Assembly (NCBI RefSeq): GCF_000768705.1 | Contig: NZ_AVPJ01000008.1 | Location: 93,141 to 157,140 of the forward strand | Length of the DNA: 64,000 nucleotides | Reading direction: 5' to 3' | DNA from: Knoellia sinensis KCTC 19936 | GTDB lineage: Bacteria > Actinomycetota > Actinomycetes > Actinomycetales > Dermatophilaceae | Part shown: piece by piece, positions 17,653 through 25,545 of the stretch | How positions within the stretch are numbered: the first letter of the stretch is position 1 | Layout: each line of letters begins with the position of its first letter | Notes under the pieces: model-generated | The model's database searches: none | What the model was told of the DNA's origin: nothing | The model's input: the letters and a program-made list of their open reading frames with translations, nothing else | Program-made: the position numbers and the translations under genes

Positions 17653-17694
17653 GGCATACCTCTTCGTTTTCGTGCGTCGCAGACGCAAGCCAGC

Positions 17695-17707
17695 GTATGC
17701 CGTCCGC
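17695..17707 (+). repeat. GTATGCCGTCCGC 13-mer, copy between kbl and the oxidoreductase
   Basis: This exact 13-mer lies in the 85-base divergent spacer. Its first nine bases are also present inverted (ACGGCATAC, 17652-17660) at the start of kbl, so the two form an inverted pair across the spacer. Other copies are at 34327, 34448 (inverted), 36630, 41181 and 50014. Confidence 0.65.
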
Positions 17708-17737
17708 CCGCCTCCCAGCGCGCGGTACGTTCGCGGG

Positions 17738-18709
17738 GTGAGGGCTGCGGTCAACACCCGCTACGGCCCGCCCGAGGTGGTGCGCCTCGAGGAGGTCGAG
17801 CCACCGGTGCCCGGGCCGGGCGACGTCCTCGTGCGCGTGCGGGCCACGACGGTGAACCGCACCGACTGCGCCTACCGGGCCGCCCACCCGTTCTTCATGC
17901 GGACCATGACCGGCCTGAGCGCGCCGAAGCGGACGATTCTCGGCACGGAGTACGCCGGCGAGGTCACCGGTGTCGGCTCGAGCGTCACGACGTTCGCGGT
18001 GGGTGAGCGCGTGTTCGGCTACTGCGAGGGCACGTTCGGCGCGCACGCCGAGCAACTCGTCGCCGCCGCCGCCAGCATGATCGCGAAGACACCCGAGGGC
18101 GTCACCGACATCAGCGCGGCAGCTGCGACGGAGGGCTCGCACTACGCCAGGTCCGCGATCACACGAGGCGGCGTGCGGGCGGGTCAGCGCGTCCTCGTCA
18201 ACGGCGCAACGGGTGGAATCGGTTCTGCCGCAGTCCAATTGCTCAGGGCGCTGGGTGCTGAGGTCACCGCTGTATGTGCTGGCGAGCACTTCGACCTCGT
18301 CCGTGGACTCGGTGCCACCGACGTCGTCGACTACTCGATCGAGGACTTCACCCGACTCGACGAGCGGTTCGACGTCGTCATCGATGCCGTCGGCAAGAGC
18401 ACGTTCAGGCAGTGTCGTCACCTGCTCGAGCCGGGCGGCGTCTACATCTCGTCCGAGCTCGGGCCCGGCTGGCAGAACCTGCCGCTCGCGCTGATCGGGA
18501 CGGCGACGCGCGGGCGGCGGCGTGTTGTCTTCCCCTACCCCGAGGAGGGCCAGCACGTCGTCGAGGAGATCCGCGATCACTTGGCGGTAGGAACGTTCCG
18601 CCCGGTCGTCGAGCGCACCTATCCGCTTGAAGACATCGTGGATGCCTACCGCTACGTCGAGTCGGGCGAGAAGATTGGCAACGTCGTCATCACCGTTGAC
18701 CAGGACTGA
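17738..18709 (+). CDS. Zinc-free quinone oxidoreductase/medium-chain dehydrogenase
   Basis: The 323-residue protein is an MDR-family NAD(P)H:quinone reductase-like enzyme. It has an N-terminal GroES-like domain ([38 protein letters not shown]) and the nucleotide-binding [14 protein letters not shown]. The zinc-ligand pattern of alcohol dehydrogenases is absent. The GTG at 17738 starts [15 protein letters not shown], the canonical beginning of this family. It is transcribed divergently from kbl. The natural substrate is unknown. Confidence 0.88.
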   Translation: MRAAVNTRYGPPEVVRLEEVEPPVPGPGDVLVRVRATTVNRTDCAYRAAHPFFMRTMTGLSAPKRTILGTEYAGEVTGVGSSVTTFAVGERVFGYCEGTFGAHAEQLVAAAASMIAKTPEGVTDISAAAATEGSHYARSAITRGGVRAGQRVLVNGATGGIGSAAVQLLRALGAEVTAVCAGEHFDLVRGLGATDVVDYSIEDFTRLDERFDVVIDAVGKSTFRQCRHLLEPGGVYISSELGPGWQNLPLALIGTATRGRRRVVFPYPEEGQHVVEEIRDHLAVGTFRPVVERTYPLEDIVDAYRYVESGEKIGNVVITVDQD

Positions 18710-18736
18710 GGACAGCTCGGTCCGAAGGAACCCGCC

Positions 18737-19402
18737 ATGGACCTCGAAGACCTCCGCGTGGCCATCTACACCTCGTTCGCCGAGACCGGTCTCGCGCCGG
18801 ACGACGCGCAGTTGGCCGAGCAACTCGGCGCCAGCGAAGCCGAGGTGACCCAAGGCATGCGCGAACTCGCCGACGCCCGCCACCTCGCCCTCGACGACGA
18901 CGGCGCCATCCTCATGGCTCACCCCTTCGCGACCATCCCGCTCGGCTACTCGGTCATGGGCAAGGACACGCTGTGGTGGGGCGGCTGCGCGTGGGACTCG
19001 TTCGCCCTCCCCCACCTCATCCCCGACCAGGCGCCGGTGCTCGTCGCCACCCGCTGCCCCAACTGCCACCGCCCGCTCGCCTGGGACGTCGGCACCGAAG
19101 CACCGCCGGCCGGCGACGAGATGGCGCACTTCCTCGTGCCGTCAGCGCACATGTGGGACGACGTCGTCCACACGTGCAGCCACCAGAACCTCTTTTGCTC
19201 GGAGTCCTGCATCGACGACTGGCTCGAGCGCACTGGCAACGAGCGCGGCTACGTCATGGACCTGCCGACCCTCTGGAACTTCGCCAAGGGCTGGTACGCG
19301 GGCCGACTCGACCACGGCTACGTCCGTCGCGAGCCCAGCGCGGCCAAGGACTACCTCCGCAGCGTCGGCCTCCACGGTCCCTTCTGGGGCCTCGACGACT
19401 GA
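18737..19402 (+). CDS. Organomercurial-lyase-like (MerB family) protein
   Basis: The 221-residue protein has an N-terminal winged-helix-like part and a C-terminal MerB-like core. Residues C84 and D87 (GGCAWDSF) correspond in spacing to MerB C96 and D99, and C154 (LFCSES) lies where the second catalytic cysteine is expected. An extra CPNC pair (107-110) and C147 add further thiols. MerB cleaves carbon-mercury bonds, but no merA or MerR gene is here, and many actinobacterial MerB-like proteins have other or unknown roles. It begins 27 bases after the oxidoreductase and may be co-transcribed with it. Confidence 0.7.
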   Translation: MDLEDLRVAIYTSFAETGLAPDDAQLAEQLGASEAEVTQGMRELADARHLALDDDGAILMAHPFATIPLGYSVMGKDTLWWGGCAWDSFALPHLIPDQAPVLVATRCPNCHRPLAWDVGTEAPPAGDEMAHFLVPSAHMWDDVVHTCSHQNLFCSESCIDDWLERTGNERGYVMDLPTLWNFAKGWYAGRLDHGYVRREPSAAKDYLRSVGLHGPFWGLDD

Positions 19403-19409
19403 CCCCCGG

Positions 19410-19491
19410 CCAACTTTTGCTCCCCATGAGGGGAGGTGCTCCACCCGGAGGCCTCATTTCCCTCCGGCCCCTCCATCAACCCTCCGGTCGC
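19410..19491. repeat. Direct repeat copy A (about 82 bp) flanking the hicB-like gene
   Basis: The block begins CCAACTTTTGCTCCCCATGA and contains CCGGAGG-N8-CCCTCCGG, a hairpin. It is closely repeated at 19902-19982 on the other side of the hicB-like gene. Here it lies directly after the MerB-like stop and may also act as a terminator. Confidence 0.75.
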
Positions 19492-19511
19492 GCGGACCGA
19501 AGCCGTTGGCC

Positions 19512-19847
19512 TCAGCTCGCTGAGAGGCGCCGGACGATCAACTGGTTGATCGAGACGTTCTCCTCCGCGGCCTCGAGTGCGAGTCGTCGGTGCAGGGTCT
19601 CGCCAACGCGAAGGTTGAACTTCCCTGAGAACGATCGCTCGGACAGTGGGTCAGGGACGGACTCCCCCTCGGCACGCATGTCTTCGATCGTGTCGGCGAT
19701 GAGCGCCTCCAAGCCCTGGAGTGCCGCGACTTGGGTGTCTGCCAGCCACGACAGCGACGGGAACTCAAGGCAGGTCGCCACGAACTCCTCGTCCTCGACG
19801 GACCAGGTGACGCGGTAGGTGTAGTGGGCGATATCGGGACTCGTCAC
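19512..19847 (-). CDS. hicB: HicB-like antitoxin, apparently without HicA
   Basis: The 111-residue protein has the HicB fold: a partial RNase-H-like domain (YTYRVTWSVEDEEFVATCLEF, LSWLADTQVAALQGLEALI) and a C-terminal ribbon-helix-helix (KFNLRVGETLHRRLALEAAE, VSINQLIVRRL) for DNA binding. HicB normally neutralises the mRNA interferase HicA encoded next to it. No 50-70 residue HicA frame is visible on either side, so it looks like an orphan or a stand-alone repressor. I chose the GTG at 19847; the frame is open further upstream into the repeat. A TGGTACC inverted repeat lies ten bases upstream. Confidence 0.75.
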   Translation of the reverse strand: MTSPDIAHYTYRVTWSVEDEEFVATCLEFPSLSWLADTQVAALQGLEALIADTIEDMRAEGESVPDPLSERSFSGKFNLRVGETLHRRLALEAAEENVSINQLIVRRLSAS

Positions 19848-19856
19848 GGTCCATGA

Positions 19857-19876
19857 TGGTACCACTGGCGGTACCA
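19857..19876. promoter_or_regulatory. Candidate HicB operator
   Basis: TGGTACC-N6-GGTACCA is a perfect 7-bp inverted repeat starting ten bases upstream of the hicB-like start codon. Its position fits autorepression by the ribbon-helix-helix domain. Confidence 0.55.
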
Positions 19877-19901
19877 CAAGACGAGTGAGCCGGGGCGAGC
19901 C

Positions 19902-19982
19902 CCAACTTTTGCTCCCCGTGAGGGGAGGTGCTGCATCCGGAGGGTTCATTTCCCTCCGGCCCCTTCAGGTTCCATCCGGTCG
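19902..19982. repeat. Direct repeat copy B flanking the hicB-like gene
   Basis: This is the second copy of the block at 19410-19491, starting CCAACTTTTGCTCCCCGTGA and carrying the hairpin CCGGAGGG-TTCATTT-CCCTCCGG. The two copies lie in the same orientation and enclose about 0.4 kb with a single gene. Confidence 0.75.
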
Positions 19983-20015
19983 CCCGCGACTGCGCCTGTG
20001 GATAGGGTGAAACCC

Positions 20016-20435
20016 ATGCCTCGATTGCGCACGCCCGCAACCCTGCTCATCAGCGGAGCCGTCGCGCTCGGCCTGAGTGCCTGCAGTTCCGACGACCCTC
20101 CGGAGGCGACGCCCACCCCGACAGCCTCGGCCAGCGCGCCCTCACCGGCCGCAACGAACAGCGGCATCGTGCCCGACAACGTCTGGGCTGGCGTCATCAA
20201 GAGGGCAGTCCCTGTCCTGGCCGAGACTCCGGATGCGGAGATCGTCACCGCTGCCAAGAAGGTCTGCACGACGTTCGAGGCCGAACCGAACAAAGCATCG
20301 GCCACTGCGATCCTCAAGGACACCGAGACGACGTTGGAACTCGACACCGTCCAGGCCCGTGTCTTCGCTTCGGCCGCGATCACCCACTTCTGCACGGACC
20401 GCTCCGACGAATGGACCGAGGCCTCGATCGGATAG
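20016..20435 (+). CDS. DUF732-type lipoprotein
   Basis: The 139-residue protein has a lipoprotein signal ending in the lipobox LSAC (ALGLSAC), then a Ser/Pro/Thr-rich linker (EATPTPTASASAPSP). The helical domain carries two cysteines (KKVCTTFEA, ITHFCTDRS) that probably form a disulfide. This is the DUF732 pattern common in actinobacteria, of unknown function. It should be anchored outside the membrane. The ATG at 20016 is preferred to an upstream start at 19998 because it puts the basic residues at the N-terminus. The following 270 bases hold no clear gene. Confidence 0.75.
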   Translation: MPRLRTPATLLISGAVALGLSACSSDDPPEATPTPTASASAPSPAATNSGIVPDNVWAGVIKRAVPVLAETPDAEIVTAAKKVCTTFEAEPNKASATAILKDTETTLELDTVQARVFASAAITHFCTDRSDEWTEASIG

Positions 20436-20705
20436 CCGAGGGCCGAGCGAGCCAGACGTTGGTGGACGCATCACCCTTGGAAGGCACGCTCACCGATTGA
20501 TGCATCGCTGGGGAGCCCTGCCGACCCAGCCCCGATCGAGCACCTTGCGCGGCGTCCCGGGCCCCAGCCGTTGCCGGGACGAGACCTCAGCCACGGCGAG
20601 GCGTCCCGCTCCTGTGCGAAAATGAGGCGGCCCACACGGGCAACACACGATCGTTCCCACCTGTGGGACGTCTGAAGGTCGACGAACGACAGCTGGGAGC
20701 AGGAC

Positions 20706-21665
20706 GTGGCGGACGGATTCCGCGTGTGGGGCAGGAAGAGCTCCAAGTCAGCACCAAAGGATGACTTCTCGGCCTTCCTTCGGCCCGACCTCCCCTGGGC
20801 CGACGAGAGCACGGCTCCCGATGCGCCTGACGCAGCGGACCCGCAGCCCACCTCTGCGGATGCCCACACGCCTGACATCGACGCCACGCGGCCACGCGCC
20901 TCACTGCCGGCACCTCCACCCCTGCCGCCGTCGGTTGTGACGACCGAGCCCGTGGTCACCCCGGAGGCGCCCTTCGCGTCAGACCCGGCCGCTGCACTGG
21001 CACTGGTCACGTCGGCCCTGCGCCACCTCGCGCCAGACGCGGCGCCAGAGCCGCACCTGACTGAGTCGGAGCCTCGAGTCCCCCAGACACCGGCCGCCGA
21101 GCCGGTGTCCACACCGGAGCCACAGGTCACACCGCCAGAGGAGCCCCTGGCCGCAGCGGTGCCCGAGGTCGAGGTCGAACCGCTACCCGCACCCGTCGCC
21201 CCACCGGCCGAACCTCACCCAGCACCACAGGTCACACCACCGCCCACCCAGCCCACGCCGCCCACGCCCGCCCCAGCCCCCGAAAGGACCGAAGGACACA
21301 TGACCCTCGACGAATCCATCCAGCAGCTCCTCGACATCGACGGTGCCACGGGCGTGGCGATCATCGACTCCGAGTCGGGGATGGCGCTGGCTCAGGGCGG
21401 GAACCCCGGCTTCGACCTCGGGGTCGCCGCCGCGGGCAGCTCCAACGTCGTCCGCGCGCAGGTCGCCACGATGAAGGAGATCGGGGCCACCGAGGCGATC
21501 GACGACATCATGATCACGCTGGCGAACCAGTACCACCTCATCAACGTGCTCAACACCCCGACCACGGAGGGGCTGTTCATCTACCTCGTCCTGGATCGCG
21601 TCGGCGCGAACCTCGCCCTGGCCCGCTTCCGGCTCGCGAGCGTCGCCAAGACCATCTCGATCTGA
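20706..21665 (+). CDS. Roadblock/LC7 domain protein with long proline-rich N-terminal region
   Basis: Residues 1-198 are low-complexity, rich in Pro, Ala, Glu and Val, and presumably disordered. Residues 199-319 form a roadblock/LC7-type domain (MTLDESIQQLLDIDGATGVA, AVAAAGSS-like core, VLDRVGANLALARFRL). Such domains bind small GTPases or regulate polarity and motility. The internal ATG at 21300, first residue of the domain, has a GAAGGA ribosome site, so a short domain-only form is likely too. No GTPase partner is adjacent. A 22-bp perfect hairpin follows the gene. Confidence 0.8.
   Translation: MADGFRVWGRKSSKSAPKDDFSAFLRPDLPWADESTAPDAPDAADPQPTSADAHTPDIDATRPRASLPAPPPLPPSVVTTEPVVTPEAPFASDPAAALALVTSALRHLAPDAAPEPHLTESEPRVPQTPAAEPVSTPEPQVTPPEEPLAAAVPEVEVEPLPAPVAPPAEPHPAPQVTPPPTQPTPPTPAPAPERTEGHMTLDESIQQLLDIDGATGVAIIDSESGMALAQGGNPGFDLGVAAAGSSNVVRAQVATMKEIGATEAIDDIMITLANQYHLINVLNTPTTEGLFIYLVLDRVGANLALARFRLASVAKTISI
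21300..21665 (+). CDS. Possible internal translation product: stand-alone roadblock protein
   Basis: The ATG at 21300 begins MTLDESIQQLLDIDG, the usual N-terminus of free-standing roadblock proteins, and would give 121 residues. GAAAGGA and GAAGGA lie 6-16 bases upstream, a better ribosome site than the GTG at 20706 has. The long and short forms would share one frame. Confidence 0.5.
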   Translation: MTLDESIQQLLDIDGATGVAIIDSESGMALAQGGNPGFDLGVAAAGSSNVVRAQVATMKEIGATEAIDDIMITLANQYHLINVLNTPTTEGLFIYLVLDRVGANLALARFRLASVAKTISI

Positions 21666-21680
21666 GGCTGCCCCACCGGC

Positions 21681-21748
21681 TTTGTGCCCCATTGGGACAG
21701 GGCCGCTGGGCCGAAGGCCCTCGACGCCCTGTCCCAATGGGGCACAAA
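21681..21748. terminator. Bidirectional terminator hairpin
   Basis: A 22-bp perfect inverted repeat (arms 21681-21702 and 21727-21748, starting TTTGTGCCCCATTGGGACAG) lies between the convergent roadblock and ABC-ATPase genes. Its arms begin with AAA/TTT, fitting termination in both directions. Confidence 0.85.
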
Positions 21749-21770
21749 GTCGAGAGCTGGGAGGAGGCGA

Positions 21771-23246
21771 TCAGGCGCCGCGCGCCTGACGCTGCGTGAC
21801 CTCTCCGTATGCCGCGTAGTCCATGACGATGTCCTCGTCCACCTCTGCGGGGTCGAGCACCGCGACGATCTGACCGTCGTGGACGACGGCGACCCGGTCG
21901 CTGTGGGCCAGGAGCTCCTCGACGTTGCTCGCGAAGAACACCACCGACGTCCCGTCGTCGACGAGGTCGCGGATCAGGCTGTGCACGCGGTCCTTGACGC
22001 CGACGTCGACGCCGCGGGTCGGGTGGTTCAGGACAATGACGTCGGCACCGCTGGCGAGGGTCTCGGCGACGGAGACCTTCTGGCGATCACCGCCGGAGAG
22101 GCTCTTCATCGGGCCCTGGATGTCCGACGTGGACAGCTCGAGGTGGTGCGCAACGGCAACCGCATGCCGCAGGCGCGCCAGCTCGGTCTCACCCTTGGCG
22201 CCACTGGCGAGCAGGTCGGAGATCTTCTCGTCGTCCTGCAACGCGTTGGACGGGAGGTAGCGGATGCGGTCCCCCGCGTCGTGCAGGCTGCCGAGCTGCT
22301 CACCGTTGAGGTGCACCGAGCCGCTGGCGGACGGGCGGACGCCGGCAACGGCCTCGATGAGCTCATGGGCACCGGACTCACGAAGTCCGACGACGCCGAG
22401 CACCTCGCCCACGCGCAGGTCGACCGCAACGTCCTTCAGGCGCTTGCCGACGCTCAGCCCCTGGACGGCCAGTCGCACGTCGCCGAGAGGACCCTTGTCC
22501 CGGGCGGCTGCCGCACCGATGGGGCGCTGGAGCATCGCGTGCGCCAAGCCGTCAACCGTCGCCTCGCGCGCATCCACGACGGACACGATCTGGCCCTGGC
22601 GCATCACGGCGACGCGGTCGGAGATCGCGACGACCTCCTCGAGTCGGTGCGCGACATAGAGGACCGCGCAGCCGTGGTCGCGCAGGCGGCGCGCGGCGGC
22701 GTGGAGCTGGACGATGTCGATCTCGTGGAGCATCGAGCTCGCCTCGTCGAAGACGACGAGCTGCGCCTCCTCGGCGAGCACGCGCAGGACCTCGACGATG
22801 GCCTGCTCGGCCGGGTCGAGGGTGTCGGTGATGGCGTCGAGGTCGACCTCGAACTGGGTGCGAGCCATGACAGCCTTCGCAGGCTCCAGCAGCTCGGCGT
22901 GGGGGCGGCCGGCCATGAACGTGTGGCGATACATCGCCTCGGCGACGGTCTGACCGGCGGGCGACTCGAAGTCCTGCTCGATCACGCTGACGCCGGCCGC
23001 GCGCGCAGCGTCGACGGACTCGGGACGATAGAACTCGCCGGCAAGGTCGATCCGGCCGAGTTCAGGGCGCAGGATGCCGCTGAGCACCTGGATGAGCGTG
23101 GACTTGCCGGACCCGTTCTGCCCGATGAGTCCGACGATCTCTCCACGATGGATGGTCAGGTCCACGCCCTTGAGGACGTGCCGAACGCCGCGGTACTGGT
23201 GCACACCAGCCGCCTGGACGAGAACCTCCACTGTCCCTACCTTCAC
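21771..23246 (-). CDS. Sugar-type ABC transporter ATPase with two nucleotide-binding domains
   Basis: The 491-residue protein has the RbsA/XylG layout: two ATPase domains in tandem. Domain 1 has Walker A GQNGSGKST (42-50) but an altered Walker B (VVFDEAS). Domain 2 has a clear signature (LSGGDRQKVSVAE), a degenerate Walker A (GLRESGAHE) and a Walker B reading IVLNHPTRGVDVG, where the usual Asp-Glu are Asn-His. Domain 2 is therefore probably non-hydrolytic. No permease or binding-protein gene is adjacent, so it may serve components encoded elsewhere. Confidence 0.85.
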   Translation of the reverse strand: MKVGTVEVLVQAAGVHQYRGVRHVLKGVDLTIHRGEIVGLIGQNGSGKSTLIQVLSGILRPELGRIDLAGEFYRPESVDAARAAGVSVIEQDFESPAGQTVAEAMYRHTFMAGRPHAELLEPAKAVMARTQFEVDLDAITDTLDPAEQAIVEVLRVLAEEAQLVVFDEASSMLHEIDIVQLHAAARRLRDHGCAVLYVAHRLEEVVAISDRVAVMRQGQIVSVVDAREATVDGLAHAMLQRPIGAAAARDKGPLGDVRLAVQGLSVGKRLKDVAVDLRVGEVLGVVGLRESGAHELIEAVAGVRPSASGSVHLNGEQLGSLHDAGDRIRYLPSNALQDDEKISDLLASGAKGETELARLRHAVAVAHHLELSTSDIQGPMKSLSGGDRQKVSVAETLASGADVIVLNHPTRGVDVGVKDRVHSLIRDLVDDGTSVVFFASNVEELLAHSDRVAVVHDGQIVAVLDPAEVDEDIVMDYAAYGEVTQRQARGA

Positions 23247-23400
23247 TCATGCCCTGCATTGGCCCGGGCCAGTGTGCCATTCCTCCCCGACATCGACGTC
23301 CAGAAAGGAGGCCTCGGAGCCGGTCTCCACCAAAACGAGACTGACCGGACGCCTGACGTGTGACGCGTCGCACACGCCGTCGTGCGGACACGCCGATGCG

Positions 23401-25545
23401 TCAGCTGCTGGACGCGAGTGTCGCCGTGTGCGGGGTGTCGTCCGCGGACGTACCCACGTGGATCGCGTACTCGCCCGCGACGGTCGCAAACCCGCCGGAC
23501 GCGTAGTCCCACACCGAGAACGGGTGGTTCGTCGCCTCCGGATCGATCGTGATCGTCGCCGTCGCCGACTCGCCTGGCTCGACGAACACCTTCTGGAACC
23601 CCACGAGCCGCTTCGGCGGCTGCCCCTCGGACGGCACACCCACATAGACCTGCACGACCTCCGCGCCGGCCACCGAACCCGTGTTGGTCACCGTCGCCGA
23701 CACGACCACCGGCGCATTCACCCCGTCCGCCGCCTCCACGACCACGTCATCGACGGAGAACGTCGTGTACGACAACCCGAACCCGAACCCGAACAGCGGC
23801 TCGATCCCCTGCCCCTGGAACCAGCGATAGCCCATCTCCAAACCCTCGGAGTAGCGGATCACCGGATAGCCAGCTCCCTCATCGGTGCCGGGATAGCGTT
23901 CCGGCTGGCCGGCATACAAAGTGTCGTTCTCCGACCGCGGATAGGTCGTGGGCACCTTGCCGGAGGGATTGACGACGCCGAAGAGGAGGTCGGCGACGAC
24001 GTGCCCGTCCTCGCTCCCCTGGTTCCAGACCTCGAGGACGGCGGGGGCCGCGTCGATCCACGGCATGAGGACGGGGTTGCCGTCCTTGAGCACGACGACG
24101 GTGTTGGGGTTGTTGCCGAGCAGTTCGGCGAGCATGCGGTTCTGGTCGCGCAGCATGTTGGCGTCCTTCTGGTCCGCGCCCTCGGTCGCGATGAGGCCAG
24201 CCATGAGCACGACGGCGTCGGCAGCCTTCGCGGCCTCCCTCGCCTCGTCGAGGTTGGAGAGGTCGTCCGCGACAGTCACCTTGGTGACGTCGGCGGACGA
24301 TCCGAGACCGTCCAACACATCTCGTATGCCGTCCATCGGCTTCACGGTGTAGAGCGGGTCGACCTTGGACGAACCTCCACCACCCAGGCACGCCTCGTCG
24401 ACGAAGTCCGACTGGCCGATGACGACGATCGAGCCGGTGTTCGGGTCCAACGGCAGGAGGTTGCCGTCGTTCTTGAGGAGCACCGCGAGCTGCGCCCCGA
24501 TGTCGCGGGAGATGGCCCCGTGGCCCTTCGCATCGATCTCGCCCGGGTCGTAGGGGCGCTCGAACTGGCCGAACCGGAACATCTGCGTGTAGCGGCGGAC
24601 GAGAGCCCGGTCGACGGTCTGGATCTCGAGGCTCGTGTCCTGAAGAGCGGCCTTGACGTTGTCCTCGTTGAGCCACTTCGCATCCGGCATCTCGTGGTCC
24701 ATGCCCGCGTTGAGCGACCCGGCGGCGGAACGGCAGGACCAGAAGTCGGACTGCACGTAGCCCTCGAAGCCCCACTCGTCGCGCAGGATGTCGTGGAGCG
24801 TGTAGCGGTACTCGGTCGCGTAGACGCCGCGAATTCGGTTGTAGGAGCTCATGAACGCGGCGATGTCGGCGTCCTTGACGAGCATCTCGAACGGCAGCAG
24901 ATAGAGCTCGCGCATGACGTGCTCGTCGATCTCGACGTTGGCACGGAAGCGTTCGTACTCCTGGTCGTTGAGGACGTAGTGCTTGCCCATGGCGATGATG
25001 TCGTGTGCCTGGATCGCCTTGGTGACCTCGACGCCCATGACGCCGGAGAGGTAGGGGTCCTCGGAGAAGTACTCGAAGTTGCGGCCGGCGATCGTGGTCC
25101 GGTGGAGGCACACGCCGGGGCCTTCGAGGACGTGCTGTCCAAGGGTGGCGGTCTCGGAGCCGATGATGTCGCCGTACTGCCGCGCGAGGTCCGCGTCGAA
25201 GCCGGCCGCGAGCGCGATCGTCATCGGGAGCGAGGTCGCCGGCGGGCTAGGGGTGCCGTCACCCATGCCGACACCGACGGGGCCGTTGGTGATGCGGAAG
25301 CGGGGGATGCCGAGCTCGTCGATGGCGGCGACGTGCCGCTCGACCCGGAACTGGTCGGCGAGGTCGTCCAGGCCCTCGCCCGCCTCGGCGACCTGCGCGG
25401 AGGCGGCATAGATGTCGATGGTCTCCATCGCGCCGTGGAGTTGGGCGATCTTCTGCTCGAGAGTCATGCCCGCAACCAGCTTCTGGGCGCGCTCCCGTGG
25501 GCTGAGCGACTCGTCCTGCCACGGCTGCTGGGTTTCCACGGTCAT
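23401..25545 (-). CDS. Glycoside hydrolase family 3 beta-glucosidase
   Basis: The 714-residue enzyme has the GH3 N-terminal barrel (MTLEQKIAQLHG, PVGVGMGDG, GKHYVLNDQE), the nucleophile aspartate in GYVQSDFWSC, a GH3 C-terminal domain (LLKNDGNLLPLD, EVWNQGSEDGHVVADLLFG) and a fibronectin-III-like end domain (VTNTGSVAGAEVVQVYVG). It lacks a signal peptide, so it should act on imported oligosaccharides in the cytoplasm. The ATG at 25545 is directly preceded by AGGAGG and overlaps the last bases of the upstream transporter frame (ATGA), so the genes form one operon with the GPH-type transporter. Confidence 0.9.
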   Translation of the reverse strand: MTVETQQPWQDESLSPRERAQKLVAGMTLEQKIAQLHGAMETIDIYAASAQVAEAGEGLDDLADQFRVERHVAAIDELGIPRFRITNGPVGVGMGDGTPSPPATSLPMTIALAAGFDADLARQYGDIIGSETATLGQHVLEGPGVCLHRTTIAGRNFEYFSEDPYLSGVMGVEVTKAIQAHDIIAMGKHYVLNDQEYERFRANVEIDEHVMRELYLLPFEMLVKDADIAAFMSSYNRIRGVYATEYRYTLHDILRDEWGFEGYVQSDFWSCRSAAGSLNAGMDHEMPDAKWLNEDNVKAALQDTSLEIQTVDRALVRRYTQMFRFGQFERPYDPGEIDAKGHGAISRDIGAQLAVLLKNDGNLLPLDPNTGSIVVIGQSDFVDEACLGGGGSSKVDPLYTVKPMDGIRDVLDGLGSSADVTKVTVADDLSNLDEAREAAKAADAVVLMAGLIATEGADQKDANMLRDQNRMLAELLGNNPNTVVVLKDGNPVLMPWIDAAPAVLEVWNQGSEDGHVVADLLFGVVNPSGKVPTTYPRSENDTLYAGQPERYPGTDEGAGYPVIRYSEGLEMGYRWFQGQGIEPLFGFGFGLSYTTFSVDDVVVEAADGVNAPVVVSATVTNTGSVAGAEVVQVYVGVPSEGQPPKRLVGFQKVFVEPGESATATITIDPEATNHPFSVWDYASGGFATVAGEYAIHVGTSADDTPHTATLASSS

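Noticed and set aside
19848..20015. A hidden hicA toxin gene next to hicB
   Set aside because: No 50-70 residue frame with the HicA dsRNA-binding pattern is visible on either strand; the space is filled by the operator and repeat B.
21684..23363. A 559-codon plus-strand frame opposite the ABC ATPase
   Set aside because: The ATPase has intact family motifs; this is its mirror frame.
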